This document shows, in pieces, positions 45,302 to 56,197 of a stretch of DNA of 64,000 bases (its first letter is position 1; each line of letters opens with the position of its first letter). This DNA is from Druceiella hillmani. Taxonomy: Eukaryota; Arthropoda; Insecta; Lepidoptera; Hepialidae. The stretch lies in the NCBI GenBank assembly GCA_039881145.1, contig JAYKKI010000029.1, forward strand, positions 23,992,001 through 24,056,000, written 5' to 3'. Made by a program: the position numbers and the translations under genes. The notes under the pieces were generated by a model. It saw only the letters and a list, made by a program, of their open reading frames with translations, made no database searches and was not told where the DNA came from.

Positions 45302-45996
45302 GTAAGTTTTATCTATATTACATAATGTTTCAAGATCATACTTCAAACATTTTTTTGTAAATTTTATACCTAAACGTCACAAAACACAATAATGGTTTGA
45401 TTGCGACTTGAGAAACATTCTTGCGTTCTAGAAAGCAATTCTAACACTTATTAGGCCTCTTATAATATGTCGAAGAACGCATTGCATTTTCAAATAATTC
45501 GATTATAAAAATAACATTCTATCTATTAATAAATTTACAATAATCTTCAAAGATTGATTGGTTAGCTGACAAAAAGTTGATTACCTACTGATTTAAACAA
45601 GATAATTCCCAATCGCATATATATCGTAAAGAAGTTTATTTAAATTTGTTTTCTAAAAGTTATATCAAAATAAAGATTGACTGGTCTCTAAGAAATTATA
45701 AGACACTTTTAAGAAAGTAAATGGTTGGGAAAGAAAATGAAAAATTCAAATATTTGTTTTTAATTTCAACCCTTTTTAAAAATACTCCTTGTAGTATTTA
45801 TTAATGTAAAAAATATGCATATTATATTATTAATGTAAAAAAATTGCATTTCAAACGACAGCGAAATGCAATTTTTTTAATTTTTCAGATTCTGCAAACT
45901 CTACTTTATTAATGAAGAGCCACATTCAGCCACATTCAGCCAAAGGGATGAAAGAGAGCTCTCATGTATGGATACTTATAAAACTATTAGTGTTAC

Positions 45997-46001
<5 letters not shown>
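45302..46001. other. Unassigned spacer
   Basis: AT-rich; contains a small inverted motif AAAAAAATTGCATTTC / GAAATGCAATTTTTTT at 45837-45880. No coding support. Confidence 0.4.

Positions 46002-46060
<59 letters not shown>
46002..46060. repeat. (TA)n microsatellite
   Basis: 59 bp of uninterrupted TA. The frame 45912-46124 through it is not a gene. Confidence 0.95.
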
Positions 46061-46062
<2 letters not shown>

Positions 46063-47414
46063 ATAAGTTAAAAAATAACCATTTTTTCTTTTTTTCATTT
46101 TATGATTTAGTTGCCAATTCTTAATCGCTTCTTAAAATGACTGACCTAAAATTTAATCCTGTATCGAATATTGAAAAACGAAATCTATAAATGTATAATT
46201 ACATTATTCATTTGTGCAGTAACTACCATCGAATAGCTAGACATTTTTTAGTTATTGTTGCATAAATGCAATTTAAATGATTTTTAATTTAATGATGAAA
46301 TTTAATTTTTCCAAAACATTAAATTTGTTTATTTTAAGTTGATTGAAACAATTGCGATGAAATAACTATAATACTTCAAGTAATGCATGCCTAAATAAAT
46401 ACACAGACAGACAAAAATTCTAAAAATGATACTAATACATTCTATCACTTATTTACCATTACCCATTGTTAACTAAAGTTGTTAACTAAAATTGGTTCCG
46501 TAAGGTTATTAAATACTTTTCCTTTAAAAGTAAGTTAAGTAAATTTAAAAAGATATAGCACTTGTGTGGTGAAATTAACAGTTTAATAAAATTTAATAAT
46601 ATCCCATTGTCTTGAAAGTATCGTACCCATTGTACTTGAAATGTCGCATGATGAAATAATTATTAATTTAAATGTAGAGTTTTTATTTTGTATGCTTTGG
46701 CATAGTCAGATGGAGCAAGTCGGGTACAGTCTCTCCAAAAACAATAATTCGCGTGAAGTTTAAAGATTGATGAAAAAATTGTTAGTGACATGTAATATTT
46801 TTGCAAATATTTTCAGTGATATGAGATTATTTTAAATACCATGTAAATTTTATAAAATGATTATGAATAAATTGGTCTTTTTGGTTGTATCGGCCAAAAT
46901 AGTGGCTTTCATTTATTAAGAAACCACATAGTCATGTGTTATTGACCAAGTATCTGGTTTTAACAAAAGTTTGCAAATATGTATCTTCCATTAATATATT
47001 ACAAAATATTTCTACATTGTATAGTAATATTATTTTGACATTTGTCTTTTGATTGAAATATTTTTGTTATGATAGTTTAATAAATAAATTTATAAAAATA
47101 AAAATTTATTTTTCTTTTATAACGCCATCTATGAGTAACAGACTACGCCATCTATGGCCATTAATAACAATTACGTAAGTGTTTGGTCAAGAGAAATAAG
47201 GCGAGGAGGGGAGTCACTGACAGCGTTTGAGAATCTATGAAAAAGTGCCACTCTTTATATGGATTAGTATGCCTTGTGTCCAGTCTGTATCGTATCTGTG
47301 CTGTGATATTAGAAAATAGTTGAATACTTTTAACTCTACCGGCTCATTTTTCATTCATATTGATACACACACACATGTCATAGATTAAAATCTGGTCTCA
47401 CGTTATATTACTGG
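46061..47414. other. Unassigned; possible solo LTR near 47065-47380
   Basis: From about 47065 (TGTTATGATAG) the sequence carries a duplicated ACGCCATCTATG motif, a TATA-like CTTTATATGG, and a TTTTAACTCTACCGGCTCA end followed by CA repeats, which resembles a copia-type LTR. No primer-binding site, target duplication or second LTR was found. Confidence 0.25.
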
Positions 47415-48556
47415 CTTAGAATAATGTAGTCCAGAAGGCGAGAACACGCGCGAAAGTGTGTCCAAAAAACTACGCATAAAATGTGTAGTTTCAAAACATG
47501 GCTGTCAGTGCAATTTAAGATAGCACAGAAAGATTACCTGACAATATAGCTTAAAATGCCGGCTTGTACTATTCCCACCTGCAAAAATATCACTGCACTG
47601 CAAAAGAAACAAATGGGGATTAATTTCGTACGTAAAAATTATTATTTAATTTCATTTTCAATTAACTATGCAATTTTAAAATATCGAAGTGGATTGTTAT
47701 CACAGAAGCGCTCCATTTTTATTGGTGTTGTCACCTGTTAAAAAATTGTTTACCAAAATTAAAACATCTAATTGCTCGATACTGAAAAATGTAAAATTTT
47801 GTTTCTAAAAAAATTGGAATATGGAAAATGTCGTTGGAGAATATGGTTGTAACGTTTGAATTGCCGTTATCGTATTCAATTTTAGAATATTTTATGTATT
47901 GCGTATATAATCACTATATGTAAGATTACGACAAGAAACACATGTTACATTCACTCATTTCCGCCCTCTTGTTTAATTTCTTGAAAAATGCGAACCGATA
48001 TTGTTTAATATATGAAGAAATTTTATCACGACATTGAATGATAATTAATATTAATAATTGTTTCGTCCTATTTTGAATTTCTTTAGTATGAAATCGAATA
48101 TTTTCAAACTTTTATTATGGGCTTTTCACACTTCTTTTTACTTTAAGACAATAAGATAAATGTTTTCTTTTTGTATTAAAAGTGTTAAGTGATGAATAAA
48201 ATGGTAAAATGTGACAAAGTTTTTAAATAATTTTAATTTAAATACTTTGGCCATTGGTTGTGGTCAGAATAAACATTTTAGAAATTTAACATGGCGGCCT
48301 TAATAATATTTCATATAAGCCGAGCCATGACCATATAAATTGATGCAAATCTGAATCCTACTGCTGCAAGCAAATATATTTATATGCGTCGATTTCCTGA
48401 AGTCCGTGGGTAAATTTATTCTGCTGATAACACCGTGCGCGTTGGGGAAGGACGCTAGTAAGCGGAGCGCGGTGCCCCCTCCACCGATTTTTGGCTTCAC
48501 CGCGACCGCGAAGTGATTTGTGCATATACGCCTTTTGGATTACTCTATACTCTAAG
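47415..48556 (+). mobile_element. THAP/P-like non-autonomous element E3
   Basis: Ends CTTAGAATAATGTAGTCCAG at 47415 and, reverse-complemented from 48556, CTTAGAGTATAGAGTAATCC. The 3' part (48290-48556) matches E2 44510-44778 and, inverted, E1 42064-42360. The 5' part matches E2 43117-43560. It keeps an intact THAP start exon (47556-47627) but no catalytic region, so it is a deletion derivative. Confidence 0.7.
47556..47627 (+). pseudogene. THAP-domain start exon in E3
   Basis: MPACTIPTCKNITALQKKQM then GINF, 24 codons, followed by TTC|GTACGT, a plausible donor. M-P-x-C-x4-C-x-N...G-x-x-F is the start of a THAP zinc finger (normally continuing FHRFP). This suggests the parent element had an intron here and that its transposase began with THAP, as in the P superfamily. 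The frame read on to 47741 without splicing loses the domain. Confidence 0.55.
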
Positions 48557-49227
48557 AAAAGTGGTAAGCAATTAAATTTAAGGAAAATCAAAAAAATATA
48601 ATTCTGAAAACTAAAAACACTATAATTATGCACATGAATTAAAAAAAAATTGAATTAAATAATACTTACTTTATTTTCTTTTTAGGAAAACAACCTTTGC
48701 AATAGTTAATACGTACTAATAGCTCTTGTTAATTAGTACTAACGAAATACGTAATGAAAAAAAACTAAAATATTTCAATTGGCCGTCTTATCGGACTGAT
48801 TATATTACCCTAAATTGCCTTAAATATTTCATGAAAATTAGGCTCTTATATTATCACATAAATTTAATATGTGGGACTCCCTTAATAAATGTTTTGAGAG
48901 CTGATATATATGTCGATGGAAAATATATAATTTAACCATGAAAAACGGAAATATTTTTTTATGTTGTGTCAATTTAATATTTCAAAATATTGGTTCCCTT
49001 AAGTCTACTCATTGAAGGAACACCCCATTTTATAAGGGCCCCAGGAATTAATTAAAATATATTTTGTTTTATCTGTCTGACAAGGTCTCTATAACATTGA
49101 TCTAAATATTAACACAGATCATATACTAAATAGATGGTCAACTTCAAGCAATTGTGCGAACGAGATAGCACTTTAATAAGCATTCAATACTAAACTTCTA
49201 TATTATTTCTGTACTTTAATGTATCTA
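48557..49227. other. Unassigned spacer
   Basis: The frame 48726-48935 (plus) has no recognised domain. AT-rich. Confidence 0.4.
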
Positions 49228-49380
49228 ATTTATATATATGGCGGGCTTATTGCTACGAGAGCAATCTCTTACAACCAACCCCTATTATATTCCCCTATTG
49301 CCCAGTCTAATGAAGTTGCAGCGAGTGCCCATTTGCTGAGCACTAGCTGCGACTTCGTACTTTCGTATTTTTGACAGGTT
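49228..49380 (-). mobile_element. SINE/RTE-type 3' tail
   Basis: On the minus strand: GCAGCTAGTGCTCAGC, GGTTGGTTGTAAGAGATTGC, AGCAATAAGCCCGCCATATA ending in TA repeats. The last 50 bp match the tail of the element at 9440-9612. Only the 3' part is recognisable. Confidence 0.5.
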
Positions 49381-50425
49381 TACTTTTCTTAAATTTTAGG
49401 TTATAAAATACGTACAATTGAAACAACAATTCTGAAATTAAAAGACTATTAGAAAAAAAATTGCCAGTTCGAGCGACATAACTAAAAACAACCAACAAAA
49501 CTTAGTGGTCACATACAAATACATTGAAAGAATGTTTCTATTTTACAAACTATTTGCCGCTTTTACATATCAAGATGAAGTTAATTAGCTTCTATTATTA
49601 AAATAATATACTAATACTTCAATTGTAATACGAATTTTCATTACATAAATTGTTAACTCTCCTTTTACTGTTTACTGTATTATAACTCTTAAAAGTTTTT
49701 AAGAAAGATTCATTTATTTAACTCAACATTTACATTATTCGTATAAGTAGTTCATAACCTTTATAGTGAAAAATATCAATATTCTATATCTTACAGCTTT
49801 ATTGTATATCTTAGTAACACAAAATTATTGCCCTTCTTATTATTTTGAATTTAACAATCTATGAAATGAATAAAATATACTTTACGTATGAAAATTATAC
49901 TTTACGAATAGTTTAGCTATGGAAATTATACTTTACCAAGATTTTTGTGCTAAACCAGGGGGATAATTTCTATTTTTTTAAACTATTTCAAAGAAATTAA
50001 AACTATATACTGAATTAAACAAATAAAAAGAATACGGTTCTGGCATAATTGTTGATTTAAAATATTTTTGTACTCATTATAGGCTAATTTATATATCCTA
50101 CTTAATATATCTTATACATTTTGTTTAATATCCCCAATGTAAATAATCGACAACACTTAATAAAAAATCAAATACAAAAAGTAGAATATAAGAATGTCAT
50201 AATTATTCCTGTGTTGAATATATTTGGCGTTAATTTTGTAGAATTACATACTGTATAGAAAGTTTTTTTCTTTAGAAATCAGTGGGCTATCTATAAAATC
50301 TTAAGCTAGCCGTCTAGTGTAACTTACTTACATTACTATAAAATTAATTAATTCATTCACAAAGAGAAAGCTTTCAACTTAACAAATTCATAAGTAAACT
50401 TACTAAATGATAATTTTATTAATAT
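49381..50425. other. Probable 3' UTR or downstream flank of the 50.4-kb exon
   Basis: AT-rich. An AATAAA lies at 50415-50420 on the minus strand, six bases after the stop of the terminal exon; others lie further away. No other feature recognised. Confidence 0.4.
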
Positions 50426-50530
50426 TTAGTTTTTATTAGGTGTTGGGCCGTATGATGGTGATGTTTTTTTGAGAGGGCTGGGGCTAGGTCTGCTATTCTC
50501 CACATGCTGTAATTTCTTCAATCCGCTGGT
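50426..50530 (-). CDS. Terminal coding exon of an unidentified host gene
   Basis: Minus strand: a polypyrimidine acceptor (AATTTTCTTTTTAG) before 50530, then 34 open codons, TSGLKKLQHVENSRPSPSPL and KKTSPSYGPTPNKN, stop TAA at 50426-50428, and AATAAA close behind. The Ser/Pro-rich tail with KK patches and much higher GC than the flanks is typical of a real C-terminal exon in disordered sequence. The phase is assumed to be 0; the other frames close quickly. I do not recognise the protein. Upstream exons should lie to the right; LINE copies B and C would then sit in its intron. Confidence 0.5.
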   Translation of the reverse strand, partial: TSGLKKLQHVENSRPSPSPLKKTSPSYGPTPNKN

Positions 50531-51185
50531 CTAAAAAGAAAATTAAATTATTAGCAACTTCTTTGTTGTTGATTATTAAAACGCGAATGTAATTTTGATG
50601 ATGAGTTTGAACAATATTAACAATAACATGTATAACTGATTCGATGCTATTTTCAAATTAATACGTTTCAACTTACCATGAAATGTTTACGGCTACAACC
50701 CAATATACAAGAACGATCTTTAAAATAATTTCCTCTTATTACGAACAAATGTAACAAATACAACAAAAAAGTGGAAATATTACAGATATTATAATCAAAT
50801 GTAAAATTGTACTATAAAAGAAAGTTAAGTTACAAATTTGCAGTTTGACAAACCAATTCAAATAAATTTGATTTTAAAGTTCGTATCGTAGAGTCTTTAT
50901 ATTTGATTATATAGCGTTCGTTCTCTCCAGAGAGAACTTTTGCCAATGTCAAGTGTGGAATAAAGGCTATGCAACACTGATTAAATCATATTTCGGACAT
51001 TTGTCATTGTTGCTTGTTAACAAAAGAATAAACTATACAATAAAACAAAAACTAAATAAGAAGTTGGGTACAATTAACCAAATAGAAGAAAATGACATTA
51101 TAATATACAGAGAGTACAAAATAAGTATATACAAATATACAAACAAACACAAAAAAAAATTAAACATGAATGTAAATATAAACAA

Positions 51186-51580
51186 AACAGTGAGCCGTCA
51201 CGGGACGCCTGGCAGATGTGAAACATCATGTTCGTACAAGTAATATGCATAAAAGACAAGATTATTACAGGAACTAAATATAGCATAATGAAAAAATAAA
51301 GTATTACGAATTTCTTACAGAAAATGGTGACTTTATTTACAATTAATACAAAAATAACAAAGCACATGTTAAGTGTACCGTAGTAAACAACAGCGTCGAA
51401 CTGAGTGAGGAGGGAGTCGCGTAGTCGGTTGCGCATGGCGACACGTCGCCATACCGTACGCTCTACTACATATAGTATATATATATACCTTAGTATAGCG
51501 TGGCGACACGTCGCCACGGCAAACGCCGCCACGCCAACGATCCGGTTTATACCTGCGCCTAGAGATGCTTCACATCAAAA
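51186..51580. mobile_element. CG-rich hairpin-bearing insertion in LINE B
   Basis: About 390 bp absent from copies A and C at the same point of the 3' UTR. Near the ends are GATGTGAAACATC (51215-51227) and its near-complement GATGCTTCACATC (51564-51576), a 13-bp TIR with one mismatch. Inside are two hairpins: ATGGCGACACGTCGCCAT (51435-51452) and GTGGCGACACGTCGCCAC (51500-51517). Probably a MITE. The frame 51098-51532 (minus) crosses its boundary and is not a gene. Confidence 0.6.
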
Positions 51581-51599
51581 ATTCTATATTTTAATATCG

Positions 51600-54500
51600 T
51601 TCTTTCTTATGAACTGAATGATTAATCCTAAAATGTTGTTGGCAATAGTAATTTGTTGGCAATAAATAAAAGTGATCTTATATTGATGGGCAATTGAATT
51701 TTATATTTTAATAATTTGGAAACAAACGAAGGAAATCTATTATTCAATGGACATGAAAGAATGAGATGATTTAGGTCACCTTCTCCAAGCCCACAATCTC
51801 AAATTGGAGATTCTCTGACACGTAGTCTAACCAAATGAGTAGGAATAGAACAATGACCCAAACGCATGCGAGATACCACAGAGGATTCCTTTTAAGAGAA
51901 AGAATATTGAGAACCAAAGTGTTGTTGGTATAAAAGGTTGGATCTGGAAATATCTCGCGCCCTTAATCTGGGATGATCTTTCCCACGCCATCTGCCAGTC
52001 AGACGTCATCTAGAAACGAGTCATGGGAAGGAGATCTTCAATGAAATTAATAGTGAAACATGAATCCCCGTTCACGGCGGCAAACCGAGCTTTTGCGTCG
52101 ACTATTTCATTACCTACTATGCCACAGTGACTAGGGATCCATGCAAGAACGACATCGGATCCCGATCTCTCCAAATCAAGCGTAAGTTGCTTGATCCGGA
52201 GAATCAGGAAGCCACAGTTCGAAGAAAATGGATTTACGAGAAGGGACTGTAAACAACTTAAGGAGTCAGAGAAGATAAGGAGCCTGCGAATATTTTTGAG
52301 TAGAGCATAATTCAAGGCCTCCACAAATAGCACGGCATTCCCCGGAGAATACCGAACACTCCTTAGGAAGGCGAAAGTATGCTGCATGAGCGGTGGATGG
52401 AGAGTATGATGACCTCCGACATAGCCATCTCTACCGGTTTTTGATGCATCTATGTATATTCGCGTCCGATCCATCCAAAAAGAATTCAAGATAGAATTGA
52501 ACAGCGATGTAGCATTTTTGGACTCCTTATCAACTCCGAAACACAAATTTATATTTGGCCTGTGAAATACCGAGTGAAATGGGAAACTATAGAGAAGGAG
52601 AGAAGAATTTTGATAAACGGGGTTAGAGAGGGATTTGAATCTTTGGAAGCTAACTATAAGAAAATATCGGGTCTTAGAACGCCAAAAAGGAGCATGCTAA
52701 ATAAACCTAGAGACGAGAGTGAGTTTTGGAAAAACGGGGTGAGTAGAAAACCTAGCTGCCTTCAGTAGATAGCCATCAGTTAGATATTGTAGTCGGAGGT
52801 TTAAAGGAGTATCAACATTTTTAACAACAGATTTCATTGTACCCGCAATGATCCTCAGTGCTTGAGACTGAATGCGGGTCAATTTAGTGGCATTGGAAAT
52901 GCGACTAGGCTAGAGCGTTATATATAAACTTTAATGTCGTAGAGTGTGAGCCCCACCACACTCCAGGAAGAGCTCGGGGAATATTCATATTAGCCTGGCA
53001 TCGGGAGACGACATGTGCAATGTGAATGTTCCAGGGAAATTTTAGGTCTAGGATCAAAAGAAATCATAAGAAATAGATAAAGGTGAAGTAATTCTCCTTC
53101 TCGAGAAGACCACTACAGAGCTTTTGGATGGGGATAAATCCATACCGTGAGATTTGACCTGTTTCTTTAGGTTAATAAGGACAGAGTTCAAAGAATTTTC
53201 GGCAATCATTATTGACTTATCAGAAGAATATAAAATCAGACCATCAGCGTATTTTAAAATACAATAGAAGGGATTTACTGTTGAGTAGATCACATAGGAG
53301 TAAATATTGCAAAGTAAAGGACTTAAAACAGAACCTTGGGGAAGACCCCTCCACATAGTTCTTATTAAGGGAGGGAGCCCGTCTAAGAATGACAGATTTT
53401 TCTAAAAAAATTGAGGAGGAAATTTGTAATCTCGATCGGGATCCCAAGATTACAAAGAATTTTCTTAAGTCTTGGAAGGTTTGCGTTGTCGTAGGCTGAA
53501 GAAAGGTCTAAAAAAGCAGCAACGAGGAACTCTTTTTGAGAGAAGGCAAGTCCAATGTCAGTATTTAGGACGCTGAGATTGTCTGACGTGCTTTTAGCTT
53601 TTCTGAAGCCAAATTGGTTGCTTGGAGAAATGGAATGGTATTCTGTAAATCATTCCAATCGATTCTTAATTAAATGTTCCATAATCTTCGCTAAAATAGG
53701 AGAAATGGGTGTGTAAGGTGGGGTCTTCAAGGATTGGGGTCTTTATGAGGTTTGAGAATGGGAATTATTATATGAGTTTTCCATGACTTTGGAATATAGC
53801 CTGATTTGAGCATATAGTATATACCAACGGGTAAATGGTATAATATTTTTCACCATTGAATACGGCATTCCATCAATACCAGGGGAAGAGTCCTTACGAT
53901 GATACAAGGTGAAATCCAATTCGGTAATGGAGAAATCCTCTTCTAAAAAATGGTTGGCCCCCTATAAAATTATATCTTAAAGGTAATTCATCTAAATTTG
54001 GGACGGATGGGGGAGCAAGTTTATTTAAAAATTGGTCTACCTGATTCTCGTGTACAGATTTCGTAAGATCGGGTTAAAAAATAGACCGAAAGCATTTTAT
54101 ATTAGACTAAACGACACAAGAGGAAGTAGAAGAAGAGAGTACATAACAGAATTCCTTCCAGCCTTCCCTCGTTTTTTAAGAAGAATTCGTTTAATCTGTT
54201 TTTTGGTCTTTCGAAGCAAGAGGAAGTTTACTTCCGACATATTAGATTTATATATCACTTCAGACTCTTTGCGGGCTTTAACCGCCTCAGAGCAATCTCC
54301 ATCAGTGAGGAGAGGGTCTGTAGTAGAGGTTCCTTCGGAGTTTAATCCTTAAATGGTATAAAGTCCCGAGCGTACAGATTTATAGCCCTCACAAATTAGT
54401 CATAGCAAGATCCAATGCTATCCAAGTCCACTGGAGGGAGGGAATCCATTTCGATATTGACGAAAGTGTGGAATCCCACCCAAACTGCCCTATGTAAGTC

Positions 54501-54990
54501 GTATTTTTGAAAAGGCGGAATTTTGTCAATATTTAAATTTAAACGAGGGAAGAAAATCAGAATGAGGAAATGGTCGCCTTCAAAAGACTCAGGTAGAATT
54601 TTCCAGGAAGTTAAAGATGCCAAATATGAGAAGCAAAGGAAGATATCTACTGAGCTCAGATTCTGAAATAGGACAGAAACTCGTGTTTGAAAACGTATCC
54701 TAGAGTTCCACCAAGGAGACACCTAGGGATTTGCTTCGGGTGGAACCTCAAGACGATATAGAGATAATGGTAATATCTTAATAATACTCTCGCAGCAACA
54801 ACATTAAATAGACAACTGCGGGAGCTAAAGGTAATCTGGGACAAGGAAAGGTATTTGTTAAGTAATAAGGCGGATGCGCCCTTGCCATCCGCTTTGTGAT
54901 CTCGTAGACAGGCATAGTCTCGGGTCCTCCCACAAGGCCCTCGCCACTATTAGCGGAGCCATTAGAAATAAGAAAGTTGAAGAGAAGTAA
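51600..54990 (-). pseudogene. LINE B ORF2 (EN-RT-RNase H), broken
   Basis: Domains in order on the minus strand. Endonuclease pieces (FEGDHFLILIFFPRLN, 54560-54600). RT: LPQGSVLSPLLCNIYSYVIY (53295-53350) and ILKYADGLILYSSDKS, where the catalytic YADD has become YADG. RNase H: WMDRTRIYIDASKTGRDGY, IFSDSLSCLQSL and LAWIPSHCGIVGNEIVDAKA in one 178-codon open frame (52010-52546), the best preserved RNase H of the three copies. Many stops elsewhere. Confidence 0.85.
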
Positions 54991-55009
54991 GAATAGAGGA
55001 GGCAATGTT

Positions 55010-56185
55010 GGACGGTATTTGATTGGGGGAACTCAGAATTTTGACCAAAGTGGTCAAGAGAAATTGAATAATACTCGTAGAAGAAGGAGTATTCACCGAA
55101 GGTTGTTGACTAAGGCCGCAGCCATTATCAGGCTGTCCTCAGCCTCAACCTGATTCGAAAGTCTGCCCAGGCTTGTTCTAGAGTCGAGCGGTCATAGCCC
55201 TGATTGAGACTTGTGAAAGAGGGGGGTCGAGGTTTCAGACACAATTTTTTTGAGAGAAGAGTTGGTTGTACGAGACGGAGAATAAATTTTGGGAAGAAGT
55301 TGGAGAAGGAAGAATTTGTGGGAGTTGAGCTGCAACTGAAGCGTATAATTTTCTTGCAGAAGGGACCGTTTTGGACGCTTCCGCATATGATAAGTCTCTT
55401 TCAGAGATTTTAAATATGATCTTTTTTTGTCTTTCGAATTCCGAAGAAACTTTATCAGTGAAATCAGGATTTTCACTGCAAAAGATACATTTGGCCTTAA
55501 TAAATACTTAATAGGAAGACGACAGACAGTTTCTTCCGATGTGACATTCATCACATCGGAAAGAATGCTCTTAAGAACGGCATTTTTAAGCAACATGTCC
55601 AAATCTACAATATTTGAAGCATTGACTCGAAGAGAATTGCATATTTCGAAACTGGAAGCGAGGTGTATGACTAAATATGTGTTGGGAACGGACTTGGCCA
55701 TGAAAGGTAATTACCATTGCGTCGTCTCCGATGGAAAATATTTGGATTGGCCATCAATAATTTTTTCGAAGTTTAACCGGCGGACTTTACTGACCTTACC
55801 GCACCGAAACCGACCTTACTGTTTTGTAAGACCTCCTCGTCAGACCAATCAACTGAAACTTTGCGAACAATACCCATACGACAGACGTTAAGGAAGAACA
55901 ATTTATTCTGTCCCGGAAAAGCAGAGTGGTTTACGAAACGGTAGGCGGCGTCTGCAGATGAAAATTCCACCAAAATCCAGTTTCTGCCAATCTTTTAACT
56001 CCTTCTCGGATTATGCCATCGACGTAGTAATTTTTTAAGACGAAACCAAATTTAATTGCATGAATCGAAAACCCGGAATGGACTGGGGTTCTTTTCTTTT
56101 GAACACCGACAATAAATGGTCCAACGTCGTCAGACATATAAGCGACCCTCAAAAGAATTCGGAGGGTGGGAAGAAGAAGATGAAG
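55010..56185 (-). pseudogene. LINE B ORF1 (gag-like), 5'-truncated
   Basis: Minus-strand pieces: GPFIVGVQKKRTPVHSGF and FGFVLKNYYVDGIIREGVK (55960-56130), FSSADAAYRFVNHSAFPG (55910-55970), VDWSDEEVLQNSKV, then in shifted frames the Cys/His cluster FGHVA-KC and CHIGRNC (55510-55600), and a Ser-rich C-terminal part. It matches copy A without the TA expansion. The first 60 or so gag codons are absent because copy B stops at the junction with copy C. Confidence 0.75.
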
Positions 56186-56197
56186 TCTTACAAAACC

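Larger units (their letters stand above)
50894..56185 (-). mobile_element. Non-LTR retrotransposon copy B (I-like)
   Basis: Same family as copy A, minus strand. The 3' end is near 50894 (shared CTATATAATCAAA on the minus strand) and the 5' boundary near 56185, inside the gag N-terminal region, where copy C begins in the opposite direction. A roughly 140-bp deletion near 54735-54780 removes the GDFNAHH endonuclease motif that copy A keeps. A foreign insertion lies at 51186-51580. Confidence 0.85.

Noticed and set aside
51098..51532. 144-codon minus-strand ORF
   Set aside because: It crosses the boundary between the hairpin insertion and the LINE 3' UTR, so it is a chance fusion frame.
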